From positions 1-64,000 of IMG/VR virus record IMGVR_UViG_3300036768_001340: a stretch of DNA of 64,000 nt. One strand, given 5' to 3'. The stretch is from a virus. A program made the position numbers and the translations under genes. How positions within the stretch are numbered: the first letter of the stretch is position 1; each line of letters starts with the position of its first letter. The notes under the pieces are model-generated. The model was not told the DNA's origin and made no database searches. It saw nothing but the letters and a program-made list of their open reading frames with translations. This document shows positions 45,778-52,221 of this stretch, piece by piece.

Positions 45778-45785
45778 GGGATAAG

Positions 45786-45867
45786 TGGCACCTCTGACAG
45801 GAGTCGAACCTGCGTGTTATCTAATCACCGTTTCAATGACTTAGAATGTCAGACGGGCGTTGAGGTG
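45786..45867 (-). tRNA. tRNA-Arg(TCT)-like, D arm apparently missing
   Basis: T arm GCAGG-TTCGACT-CCTGT, acceptor CACCTC/GAGGTG and an encoded 3' CCA are clear. The anticodon arm CTGAC-ATTCTAA-GTCAT has T33, anticodon TCT and A37. Only 8 nt separate acceptor and anticodon arm, so a normal D arm cannot form, and the variable region is 22 nt. An outer CCGT/ACGG pairing encloses the anticodon arm. The same layout appears at 46790-46866. Could be a decayed gene. Confidence 0.5.
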
Positions 45868-45875
45868 AGAAGGTC

Positions 45876-46349
45876 TTAGATTCTCTTGAGGAATCCGAGG
45901 AGGGCGGCTGCCTCAACATCCGAGAACGATAGTAACGACTTCAGACCACCGTGGACCTCTCTTGAGGTACGGTCCCGATCGAGTAGCTTCCTGAGGACGT
46001 CACGTTCTGCGGAGGTTACCTCAAGGTGTACGGATTCATCGTCGATTTCTACTGGGAATAGATAGCCCTCGACGGTCTTACGTCGCGGGATCCTCTTGAG
46101 GAATCCGAGGAGGACGGCTGCTTCGGCATCCGAGAATGACAGTAACGACTTCAAACCGCCGTTGACTTTTCCTGAGGTACTGTCCCAACCGAGTAGCTTC
46201 CTGAGGACGTCCCGTTCTACGGGGGTCACCTCAAGGCACACGGAGTCATCGTCGATTTCTACCGGGACCAGGTAGGCCTCGATGGTCTTGCGTTGTGGCT
46301 GGGGCTCAGATGGATTGCCCTCACCCTCGAAGTTGCTCTTCTTCGGCAT
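45876..46349 (-). CDS. Two-repeat small protein, unknown
   Basis: 157 aa from ATG at 46349 (a longer start at 46391 is possible). Two tandem ~66-residue copies, about 80 percent identical by eye: RKTIEAYLVPVEIDDDSVCL...LLSFSDAEAAVLLGFLKRI and RKTVEGYLFPVEIDDESVHL...LLSFSDVEAAALLGFLKRI. Each has ERDVLRKLL. No family recognised; internal duplication seems recent. The gene lies between tRNA-like genes. Confidence 0.6.
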   Translation of the reverse strand: MPKKSNFEGEGNPSEPQPQRKTIEAYLVPVEIDDDSVCLEVTPVERDVLRKLLGWDSTSGKVNGGLKSLLSFSDAEAAVLLGFLKRIPRRKTVEGYLFPVEIDDESVHLEVTSAERDVLRKLLDRDRTSREVHGGLKSLLSFSDVEAAALLGFLKRI

Positions 46350-46420
46350 TATGGTACGTATGGTAGCTCTTTCGGGTGCACTCGTCGTCATACCACATGA
46401 TCGTGATAGGATAGGATGAT

Positions 46421-46636
46421 ATGCAATCCATCATCTTCTTTACTGCCTGTAACGGTAACGAGTACGAGCTACAAGTTGAACACGATCCGATCGTATCCAT
46501 TCCAATCTCCGTAAGGGAGTTATCCGACGGGACAGTTCGAGAAGTTGAAGGCGATCGACAGTGGGCCGATCTTCGGGAGATGACCCATGACCTTAAGACC
46601 GAGATCAAGAAGTGGTCCTCTGACGTCGGTAATTGA
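46421..46636 (+). CDS. Small protein, unknown, opposite strand
   Basis: 71 aa on the plus strand, divergent from the two-repeat gene. AGGATGAT stands just before ATG, an acceptable ribosome site. Composition is ordinary coding (IIFFTACNGNEYELQVEHDP, then an acidic helix DRQWADLREMTHDLKTEIKK). No family recognised. Divergent orientation inside an otherwise minus-strand tRNA region is a reason to treat it as its own small unit. Confidence 0.5.
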   Translation: MQSIIFFTACNGNEYELQVEHDPIVSIPISVRELSDGTVREVEGDRQWADLREMTHDLKTEIKKWSSDVGN

Positions 46637-46679
46637 TCGTTTGAAAACACGAGAACGGATCGCTGGGTGTGTTCATTTG

Positions 46680-46754
46680 TCGCGGTGGTCGGAATTGCAC
46701 CGACGTAGTCGCGGGTTATGAGCCCGGATTGGAAATGCTAACATCCTCACCGCA
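46680..46754 (-). tRNA. tRNA-Met(CAT), initiator-like
   Basis: Acceptor TGCGGTG/CACCGCG, T stem GTCGG/CCGAC (loop TGCAATT), anticodon arm CCGGG-CTCATAA-CCCGC with anticodon CAT. Three consecutive G-C pairs (GGG/CCC) flank the loop, the hallmark of initiator tRNA. The first pair is T1-G72, where initiators have a weak 1-72 pair. CCA is not encoded (CAA). D stem GGAT/ATCC. Confidence 0.8.
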
Positions 46755-46789
46755 TGACGGATTATCCGAAGATATTCCGTGTTAGAAAG

Positions 46790-46866
46790 CGCCACTGGCA
46801 GGACTCGAACCTGCGTGAATCCGACTACCCTTTCTACAGCTTAGGAAACTGAGGGGATACAGTGGC
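46790..46866 (-). tRNA. tRNA-Arg(CCT)-like, D arm apparently missing
   Basis: Perfect 7-bp acceptor GCCACTG/CAGTGGC and perfect T arm GCAGG-TTCGAGT-CCTGC. Anticodon arm TCAGT-TTCCTAA-GCTGT has T33, CCT and A37. Only 7 nt (TATCCCC) separate acceptor and anticodon arm, so no D arm. The 21-nt variable region starts AGAAAGGG, and its GGG can pair with the CCC of the linker, as in the TCT copy. Strong ends argue that it is used; no D arm is odd. Confidence 0.55.
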
Positions 46867-46936
46867 AAGTCGTGTCGAGGTTGAGCACAATAATAACGCA
46901 GCAAAATGAGCATTTGCCGCTGAAGTGGCCTAATCG

Positions 46937-47022
46937 TGCTTCCGCAGAGAGTCGAACTCTGACCGGGCGCCCATCTGGCCACGGGGTATAAACCCGCCTG
47001 CTCTACCGAGAGCTACGGAAGC
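46937..47022 (-). tRNA. tRNA-Ile(TAT) with long variable region
   Basis: Perfect acceptor GCTTCCG/CGGAAGC; D arm GCTC-TCGGTA-GAGC; anticodon arm GCGGG-TTTATAC-CCCGT with TAT; T arm CAGAG-TTCGACT-CTCTG. The variable region is 19 nt (with GGC/GCC ends), unusual for isoleucine, which normally has a short one. Discriminator A, CCA not encoded. Confidence 0.75.
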
Positions 47023-47149
47023 TTTAGATTTGTCCTTAAGCGATTATTCCGTATGATTTGATACAAATCGTATATCTTAAGCAACATTCCGTATCATACC
47101 ATCTGCTGCCTCAACCAAGATCATCGCGTTCTTTCGGTTTGCTCAGAAG

Positions 47150-47223
47150 TGGTCGGTGTGCGCTCGGAGTTCGAACCGCCTGGCGGTCTCGAGTATCATG
47201 CTACCTCCCCGCTGGGAACACCG
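47150..47223 (-). tRNA. Degenerate tRNA-like sequence
   Basis: Acceptor CGGTGT/ACACCG, discriminator A and encoded CCA at the 3' end, plus GGTTCGAAC in the T region. The T stem is not regular (CGG/CCG with bulges) and no anticodon arm with T33 can be drawn. The core includes the palindromic ACCGCCAGGCGGT. Best read as a decayed or highly unusual tRNA. Confidence 0.3.
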
Positions 47224-47248
47224 GTAAACTGTATTGTGCGTTCGTTAG

Positions 47249-47316
47249 CACACTGTCTGAGAATCGAACTCAGGAAGGGAGGATTTGGAGTCCTCCCAGG
47301 GCCCAGCCCCCGGTGT
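47249..47316 (-). tRNA. tRNA-Trp(CCA)
   Basis: Anticodon arm GAGGA-CTCCAAA-TCCTC is perfect with anticodon CCA, T33 and A37. T arm CTGAG-TTCGATT-CTCAG is perfect. Acceptor ACACCGG/ACAGTGT pairs at five of seven positions. The D arm is short (GGGC...GCCC with a 3-nt loop), giving a compact 68-nt gene. CCA is not encoded. Confidence 0.7.
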
Positions 47317-47319
47317 ATA

Positions 47320-47395
47320 TGGTCGAGATGGCAGGAATCGAACCTGCTGCCTCACGCTCCCAAAGCGTGCGCCTCACCATGTCGGCCTCATCTCG
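47320..47395 (-). tRNA. tRNA-Pro(TGG)
   Basis: Acceptor CGAGATG/CATCTCG, D stem GCC/GGC, anticodon arm CACGC-TTTGGGA-GCGTG with TGG, T arm GCAGG-TTCGATT-CCTGC, discriminator A, encoded CCA. A normal tRNA throughout. Confidence 0.93.
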
Positions 47396-47522
47396 TTGAG
47401 GGTTTGGAAATCTTTCTCTGAAGTCTCCGCCTTGAAAACATCATCATCATCAGCAGATGGGAAATATGAGTGGTAGCGGATTATGATCTGTCAACTGTTT
47501 GGTACACATTATTAAGAGTTAG

Positions 47523-47592
47523 AGCCCGTAGTGGGTACGAATCCACAACCTCCTGGGTACAAGCCAGGGCTCTACTTTTGAGCTATACGGGC
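47523..47592 (-). tRNA. tRNA-Thr(TGT)
   Basis: Acceptor GCCCGTA/TACGGGC, D arm GCTC-AAAAGTA-GAGC, anticodon arm CCTGG-CTTGTAC-CCAGG with TGT. T stem GTGG/CCAC with a loop containing TTCGTA and one mismatch. Discriminator T; CCA not encoded. Confidence 0.88.
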
Positions 47593-47598
47593 GTTAAG

Positions 47599-47683
47599 TG
47601 GGTCTGGCAGGACTCGAACCTGCATATGGACGCAATGTCCCCCGATTAAAAGTCGGGTGGTCAGCCTTTGACACCACAGACCC
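47599..47683 (-). tRNA. tRNA-Lys(TTT) with long variable arm
   Basis: Acceptor GGGTCTG/CAGACCC, T arm GCAGG-TTCGAGT-CCTGC, anticodon arm CCCGA-CTTTTAA-TCGGG with TTT. The variable arm GGAC-ATTGC-GTCC plus four bases is class II in style, unusual for lysine. A shifted loop reading TAA (Leu) does not give a paired stem. Confidence 0.8.
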
Positions 47684-47701
47684 CTGGGATATTGACATCT
47701 G

Positions 47702-47783
47702 TACGTGGAGTGGGAGTCGAACCCACACGATGATCAATCGGGGAGGTTTAAGCTCCCCACGTCTACCGTTCCGTCATCCACGC
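47702..47783 (-). tRNA. tRNA-Leu(TAA)
   Basis: Acceptor GCGTGGA/TCCACGT, anticodon arm GGGAG-CTTAAAC-CTCCC with TAA, class II variable arm of 14 nt as expected for leucine, T arm GTGGG-TTCGACT-CCCAC. CCA not encoded. Confidence 0.92.
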
Positions 47784-47846
47784 GAAGAGGATAGAGATCA
47801 CCCTCTATAAAAGAGATGCACGGTCTATTCTATTTTCAAAGTTCTG

Positions 47847-47930
47847 CGGGTCGTTGAGGATTCGAACCTCTGACTTTCGTCCTAACCGATTTTCAAGACC
47901 GGCGCTGGAACCCGTCCAGCTTAACGACCC
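47847..47930 (-). tRNA. tRNA-Ser(TGA)
   Basis: Acceptor GGGTCGT/ACGACCC, D arm with AGCTGG/CCAGC, anticodon arm CCGGT-CTTGAAA-ATCGG with TGA, class II variable arm, T arm AGAGG-TTCGAAT-CCTCA. Discriminator G as expected for serine. Confidence 0.92.
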
Positions 47931-47974
47931 AAATTGATAGCAAGAAGAATACTTCTTTGTCTTTTTAACGGTGG

Positions 47975-48508
47975 TCAGCTTACTAGACGTCGACCGTTGT
48001 TCTCCGCATGCGGTTTCTTCCTTTCCTCTTTGTGCTTCACCGCGTGGTCGGCCGCGTGTGACGCCGCCCATGCCTTTGGCTTCACAACTGCATTGAAGCC
48101 CTGTCCGATCACAAGGCCGACCAGCTCTTCCACATATCTCGATGACCGATGTTTCGGATCGACGTTTACGTCGATGTGGATCGCGTCGACGTTGATCTTC
48201 ATCCTATCTCCGATGTCTGGAGTCTCGGTCAGCTCCGCGGCTAGCTCGGTAGAGCGCCACGTCTCCTTCCAAAGCCTCTCTCTCAGTTCTCTGACCCTCG
48301 GGATAAGTTCGCGGTTGAAGATGACCCGACCACCCTTACCTGGGCGAATCAACGTCACGACAGTAACATATTCGGTGTGTTGACCTCTCTGTTGCGAGTC
48401 GGAGGCGATCGTTAGTTCTGCATCTGGAAATTCACGAAGCACTGCTTCGATGGACGACCGTAGGTCGACCTCTTCGCCAGCAAGCGTCTTCCACTTCTTC
48501 TCGATCAC
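47975..48508 (-). CDS. YkuK/DUF458-like RNase H-fold protein
   Basis: 177 aa, starting with GTG. The DUF458 (YkuK) pattern is present: LTIASDSQQRG (first acidic strand), YVTVVTLIRPGKGG, a helix LWKETWRSTELAAELTE, and IHIDVNVDPKHRSSRYVEEL, then GFNAVVKPKAWAASHAADH, with the acidic residues of an RNase H-like active site. The family is a predicted nuclease. It follows the tRNA cluster, so RNA processing is possible but unproven. GGGCACG before GTG could be a weak ribosome site. Confidence 0.75.
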   Translation of the reverse strand: MIEKKWKTLAGEEVDLRSSIEAVLREFPDAELTIASDSQQRGQHTEYVTVVTLIRPGKGGRVIFNRELIPRVRELRERLWKETWRSTELAAELTETPDIGDRMKINVDAIHIDVNVDPKHRSSRYVEELVGLVIGQGFNAVVKPKAWAASHAADHAVKHKEERKKPHAENNGRRLVS

Positions 48509-48585
48509 CGTGCCCTTTTACTGTAGAAAATAAAATATCCACTCCGGGTTACCCCCGGGCGGCCATAATACGACATTCCTCCCGG

Positions 48586-48700
48586 GGACTCAGTTCAAGC
48601 CAAGCGCGGCTTATCAGCGACAGGGTACTGGCCACCGCGCCCGGTGGTTCCAATGGGAAACCAGCCTGTGGTATCCAAAAATGCTTTGTCGCCTGAGTTC
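48586..48700. ncRNA. Candidate structured RNA, strand unknown
   Basis: Nested helices by hand: P1 GGACTCAG/CTGAGTTC (48586-48593 with 48693-48700), P2 hairpin AAGCC-GGCTT (48597-48612), P3 GCGACA/TGTCGC (48617-48622 with 48687-48692), P4 GGGTAC/GTATCC (48623-48628 with 48671-48676), P5 TGG/CCA (48629-48631 with 48661-48663), P6 CCACCG-CGCC-CGGTGG and P7 TTCC-AATG-GGAA. Helices follow one another without overlap over 115 nt in a divergent intergenic region. It resembles no riboswitch or ribozyme that I can name. Confidence 0.6.
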
Positions 48701-48783
48701 AGCATGGGAGCTACTCTAATACCTCGTTAATTATAGTACAAGCGCCGATCTGACACAGTAAATGATCGGAAGGGGGAGGGAAG

Positions 48784-49317
48784 ATGATCGCGGCAGTCAT
48801 GCTGTTCTTTTTGTCTGCGACTGTCGTTGACTTCCTTGGATATTGGCTCCACCGGTGGATCCATATCCCGGACAGCTGGGGCTATCGCGCCCACATGACC
48901 CACCACGTGGTCAACTATCCACCAAAGTCTTTCTTCTCAAAGAGGTATCGGTCGTCCCGACACGACAGCTTGGCCTGGTACTTCGCGCCGTTCGCCATGA
49001 CATATGGCGCCTTGGTCATCCTTTTAGACCTGCCGCATCCCATGGCGATCATCTCAGGAGCCGCAACGACGATTTTCCTCAGCTCATATCTCCACGATGT
49101 GACCCACATCTCAGAGTCATTCGTATGGCGTTGGAGGATCTTTAAGGGAATCGCGGTGAGGCACTACACCCATCACTTCAAGATGGGTCGAAACTATGGG
49201 ATCATTGTTTCGTGGTGGGATGACATCTTCGGCACACGTCGTCCTCCATGGCGTCCCGGATCGGGATCAACATCCCGACGACGAAGCCGAAAGCGTGGCC
49301 CAACACCGAAGCTGTGA
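48784..49317 (+). CDS. Fatty-acid hydroxylase / sterol desaturase superfamily membrane enzyme
   Basis: 177 aa. All four histidine clusters of the superfamily are present: HRWIH (23-27), HMTHH (37-41), HDVTH (104-108) and HYTHH (127-131), which hold a di-iron centre. Hydrophobic segments surround them. The ribosome site GGGGGAGGGAAG precedes the ATG. The homologous part ends at DDIFGT; the last ~25 residues are read antisense to the 49202-49495 gene. The substrate could be a lipid or carotenoid. Very rare in phages. Confidence 0.8.
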   Translation: MIAAVMLFFLSATVVDFLGYWLHRWIHIPDSWGYRAHMTHHVVNYPPKSFFSKRYRSSRHDSLAWYFAPFAMTYGALVILLDLPHPMAIISGAATTIFLSSYLHDVTHISESFVWRWRIFKGIAVRHYTHHFKMGRNYGIIVSWWDDIFGTRRPPWRPGSGSTSRRRSRKRGPTPKL

Positions 49318-49495
49318 CGAGCGAGTCATCATGCTTAGTCACCAGCAGGATGCTTGACCAGTTTAGGAACGCAATCATAGCTGTGGTCAACACGCCAACC
49401 AGCATCCTCTTCATCTGGACCGACCTCGTAAAGAGGACGGCTCCGACATCGACGGCGGCAGAGAAAAGAAAGATCTGGATGGACTCCCACGTCAC
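49202..49495 (-). CDS. Small membrane protein with about three TM segments
   Basis: 97 aa. Hydrophobic helices at IFLFSAAVDVGAVLFT, VGVLTTAMIAFLNWSSIL and VLGHAFGFVVGMLIPI. This small-TM pattern, with a charged TRSVQMKR turn, occurs in many phage genomes, sometimes annotated as a hypothetical membrane protein; no holin evidence. Start overlaps the next upstream gene's stop (ATGA). Convergent with the hydroxylase gene, overlapping its 3' end by about 116 bp. Confidence 0.6.
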   Translation of the reverse strand: MTWESIQIFLFSAAVDVGAVLFTRSVQMKRMLVGVLTTAMIAFLNWSSILLVTKHDDSLVTASVLGHAFGFVVGMLIPIRDAMEDDVCRRCHPTTKQ

Positions 49496-49926
49496 GGGAT
49501 CAGCTCGATAAGTTGAATCTGATCTTCACTGACGTATGACCTGAAGTAGTCCGGAGAGGAGAGACCGCTGAGGTATTCGATCACGGCCTGACCGATCGGT
49601 CCCTTGGGGATTTCACGGGAGAGCTGTTCAACCGACCTCAGCCATCGATCATCGACCGAGATCTTGGTATGGGCTACCCACAGCGCCTGGACGATGCCTG
49701 TCTCAAGCAATGCCCACGCGGCGCCATATCGCGGATCTTTATCTTCAGCAAAGACGTCCTCGAACTGCTTTCCTAGCTCGGAGACAAACTTCCACTCTCC
49801 AAACCGTTCTAGCCCGTATGCCCAGTCGACGAATTTTGGGCCGGTTGCTAGAAAGGGAACCTCACCCCTTATCTGCGGCCAATTTGCAGAGCAATATCGT
49901 TGAATGAGAAAAGTCCGCTCACTCAC
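49492..49926 (-). CDS. Protein of unknown function
   Basis: 144 aa from GTG at 49926, chosen because GAGG overlaps the upstream stop 6 nt before it; the longest frame would start 12 codons earlier with a cysteine run. The sequence is helical (YGLERFGEWKFVSELGKQF, AWALLETGIVQALWVAH). No family recognised. Coupled to the small membrane gene by ATGA. Confidence 0.6.
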   Translation of the reverse strand: MSERTFLIQRYCSANWPQIRGEVPFLATGPKFVDWAYGLERFGEWKFVSELGKQFEDVFAEDKDPRYGAAWALLETGIVQALWVAHTKISVDDRWLRSVEQLSREIPKGPIGQAVIEYLSGLSSPDYFRSYVSEDQIQLIELIP

Positions 49927-49934
49927 GGTTAGCC

Positions 49935-50258
49935 TCAACGATTGATGACAGCAGCACCGCATAGCCTGCAGTCAAACCAACGGTGCTCATCAAATGAGAA
50001 AGGAACGTCAGACTTCCTGTAACCATCATACAACCGATGCGGTTGCGGGTGCGGACACATCACCCTCCAACGATGAAGGGTGTCGATGTATGCTTGGTAG
50101 AATTCCTCCGGGCCCGAGGCCTTTCGATTCCTACAGAGCTCGATGAAGTCGGCGTTTATGATCGCCTTCTCCTCATGGGTAAGCTCCTCGATCCGAAGGA
50201 GTGGTCCGTGGACATTCTCCTCCTCCATCTGTTTACGTCGGGCCTCTAACCTAGTCAC
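49935..50258 (-). CDS. Small zinc-ribbon-like protein, unknown
   Basis: 107 aa from a GTG at 50258 just after the upstream stop (TGAGGTG); ATG at 50228 is an alternative. The N-terminal part is helical. The C-terminal half has MCPHPQPHR then DEHRWFDCRLCG, giving C-x-H...C-x2-C that could bind zinc. No homologue recognised. Confidence 0.55.
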   Translation of the reverse strand: MTRLEARRKQMEEENVHGPLLRIEELTHEEKAIINADFIELCRNRKASGPEEFYQAYIDTLHRWRVMCPHPQPHRLYDGYRKSDVPFSFDEHRWFDCRLCGAAVINR

Positions 50259-50259
50259 C

Positions 50260-50532
50260 TCAGTTGGATCCTCGTGGAAGTTCGTCTTCCATGTCTTCAA
50301 ATGCGATGAGCTGGGTCCCAAAGAACGCAATGACCTCACAGATTATCCGATACTGTTTCACAGCCTCGGCGGCCTCATCCGAGTCGACGTCCTTGTCGAT
50401 CTCAGCCGCGGCGCGATCGTGTAAGAACATGGTAAGGTTGACCAGTCCCCTCTCGATCTCATCAGACTCCATGTCGATGTGCTCGGCCAGCTCACGAGCC
50501 ACCATCTGTAGCGGGTTCAGTTTCTTATTCAT
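50260..50532 (-). CDS. Small helical protein, unknown
   Basis: 90 aa, mostly helical and acidic: LNPLQMVARELAEHIDMESD, then LHDRAAAEIDKDVDSDEAAEA. Ordinary ATG start with no clear ribosome site. First of four close genes on the minus strand (50532 down to 49202). The interval 50533-50588 holds no recognisable -10 box. Unknown function. Confidence 0.55.
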   Translation of the reverse strand: MNKKLNPLQMVARELAEHIDMESDEIERGLVNLTMFLHDRAAAEIDKDVDSDEAAEAVKQYRIICEVIAFFGTQLIAFEDMEDELPRGSN

Positions 50533-50588
50533 CGGGATCCATTCGATACATACGTCAAATCTCAGGATGAGATGACTACGGCATACGT

Positions 50589-51068
50589 TTAGGATTTGGA
50601 AAGCGAGGCGAGCCAGGCAAGGTATCTCTTGAGCTCCTTGTCTTCGACCGTGATCCTTGTCTCTCCTCGCACGAAGATCCTGTAGCTATCGGAGCCATAT
50701 TTCCCGATCCCGGGCAGTTGCATCGGATCTCGACCATCCCACAGGAAGGCATACGCCGTCGACATTCTGATCAGGCTTTTGGCCCGTCGACGTTGGAGTC
50801 CGAGGGGACTTAGAAGCGCCTCCAGATCGACCGTGTCCGCCGTCGCCATCTCATAGGGACTGCCCCAGAGAGCGAAGAGGTCCTCGTGGATTGTCTCGAA
50901 CATCCGACCCGCGCAGAGGTTTAAACAGATCGTACAACAGAGCAGCTTCCATGGATCATCCGCGTATCTCTCTTGGAAAAGGTTGAACGGAGACCGCATC
51001 ACTAGAGGAGACCGGCCAGAGGCCAGTCGCAGGTCCCCCATCGTAGGTCCGCATGCCTCAACCATCAT
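50589..51068 (-). CDS. HhH-GPD DNA glycosylase-like protein
   Basis: 159 aa. The helix-hairpin-helix LPGIGKYGSDSYRIF (family LPGVGxYTA) and the downstream VRGETRITVEDKELKRY are those of endonuclease III/MBD4-like glycosylases. The catalytic Asp of the family would fall at E or D in this latter stretch (VEDKE). No 4Fe-4S cysteine cluster. A base-excision-repair enzyme for damaged or mismatched bases. Start is uncertain (ATG at 51068, 51065 or 51041), overlapping the Fpg-like gene. Confidence 0.7.
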   Translation of the reverse strand: MMVEACGPTMGDLRLASGRSPLVMRSPFNLFQERYADDPWKLLCCTICLNLCAGRMFETIHEDLFALWGSPYEMATADTVDLEALLSPLGLQRRRAKSLIRMSTAYAFLWDGRDPMQLPGIGKYGSDSYRIFVRGETRITVEDKELKRYLAWLASLSKS

Positions 51069-51882
51069 TGGGTTGGCAACCCTCGCAGACAAAGGTGGCA
51101 CGGCCACAGAGTATGTACCGCTTCACAGGAAGCCCACACGTCCCGCAGGAGGCACGTCTATACACATTCAGCCAGTCGTACCTGACCTGGGGGATGGAGT
51201 GATCCACAGACCAAATCAGGGCGGCGTGAAGTACACGGGCCTCCTCCGAGGATAGTCGGTTGGACCTGGCGCTCGGGTGGATGCCTGCCGCGTGAAGCGC
51301 CTCGACCGAGTAGATGTTACCGATGCCTCCGATGAACCGCTGGTCCATCAGCCGGACCTTAATCGGCGTCTTGACCTTGAGTCCCTCATAGAACTCGCTC
51401 GGACTCATCACGGGATGGCTTGGCATCCCATTCGGGGTCGAGAGCAGCTCAGGAGGAGCCGTAGGAAGTTCTGACACGACCTTCATGCTCCCGAAGAGAC
51501 GGACGTCATGGAACTGAAGTACCTTTCCGTCGCCAAAGCGGATCTTTACCCGGATGTCATTCCGGTCCGGTTCGCGATCAGCCTCGACGTAATCGAAGGT
51601 CCACGGCTCATGTTCCCAATCGAAGTACCCGGTCATCGCGTTGTGTGCGATCAGGTAAAGCGGTCGAGGTGACAGGATCCGGAAGACGATCCGTTTCCCA
51701 AGGCGGAACACATCGTCAACATCCCATCTTCCACCGCACTGCTTGGGTCCGATCAAAGGTCCATCTGGTCCGTCAAAATACCTTCCGTTCCAGCGGACGA
51801 TCTCAAAGTCGACGATCGAGTTGCCCCTGGCGTACTTTCGTACGACACCTGTGATGGCGTCAACCTCAGGCAACTCTGGCAT
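51058..51882 (-). CDS. Fpg/Nei-family DNA glycosylase
   Basis: 274 aa from ATG at 51882 with a good GGAGGAAG ribosome site. Starts MPELPEVDAI, giving the catalytic Pro2 and Glu3 of the family. AHNAMTGYFDWE is the Lys57-like loop region, though Lys is not obvious. QRFIGGIGNIYSVEALHAAGI is the H2TH motif. The zinc finger is CGTCGLPVKRYILCG and CEGCQ. Removes oxidised purines or pyrimidines. Overlaps the HhH-GPD gene; both probably serve base-excision repair. Confidence 0.85.
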   Translation of the reverse strand: MPELPEVDAITGVVRKYARGNSIVDFEIVRWNGRYFDGPDGPLIGPKQCGGRWDVDDVFRLGKRIVFRILSPRPLYLIAHNAMTGYFDWEHEPWTFDYVEADREPDRNDIRVKIRFGDGKVLQFHDVRLFGSMKVVSELPTAPPELLSTPNGMPSHPVMSPSEFYEGLKVKTPIKVRLMDQRFIGGIGNIYSVEALHAAGIHPSARSNRLSSEEARVLHAALIWSVDHSIPQVRYDWLNVYRRASCGTCGLPVKRYILCGRATFVCEGCQPNDG

Positions 51883-52220
51883 CACTTCCTCCGGAAGATG
51901 CGTCGCCAGAGGTTTGGTTTTCGAGGCTGGACGTCCTTCTGCCACTCGCCGGAGATCGTCAGTCTCCCGCGGTGGTCGACCTTCTCCTGGACGGAGAAGA
52001 CGACCTCTCTGCCCAGTTTAACGAGGATCGGGAGGCCGTCGTCAGCGACGTCAATCTCGATCCCCTTACCAGGCCTTGAGCCGCGCTCGTACCCAAGCGC
52101 CTCAAGCCGGTCGAGCGCGGCCCGGACGACCATGATGATCGAACGTTGGACCCGATCCAGCGCCTCAGGGCTGTCAGCAGACACCTGAATCTTCTGGACC
52201 TCGTCTCCTCTGAGGGTCAC
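51882..52220 (-). CDS. Small protein, unknown
   Basis: 112 aa with start at 52220; ends TGATG into the Fpg-like gene. Helical N-terminal part (RVQRSIIMVVRAALDRLEAL) followed by a beta-rich part (GIEIDVADDGLPILVKLG, REVVFSVQEKVDHRGRLTI) and a basic end (RRIFRRK). No family recognised. Operon with the glycosylases. Confidence 0.6.
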   Translation of the reverse strand: MTLRGDEVQKIQVSADSPEALDRVQRSIIMVVRAALDRLEALGYERGSRPGKGIEIDVADDGLPILVKLGREVVFSVQEKVDHRGRLTISGEWQKDVQPRKPNLWRRIFRRK

Positions 52221-52221
52221 A

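Noticed and set aside
48586-48700. SAM-I riboswitch (CTTATCA then GGGTACTGGCC)
   Set aside because: Short resemblance only; the GGCAACC core and the helix order of SAM-I are absent.
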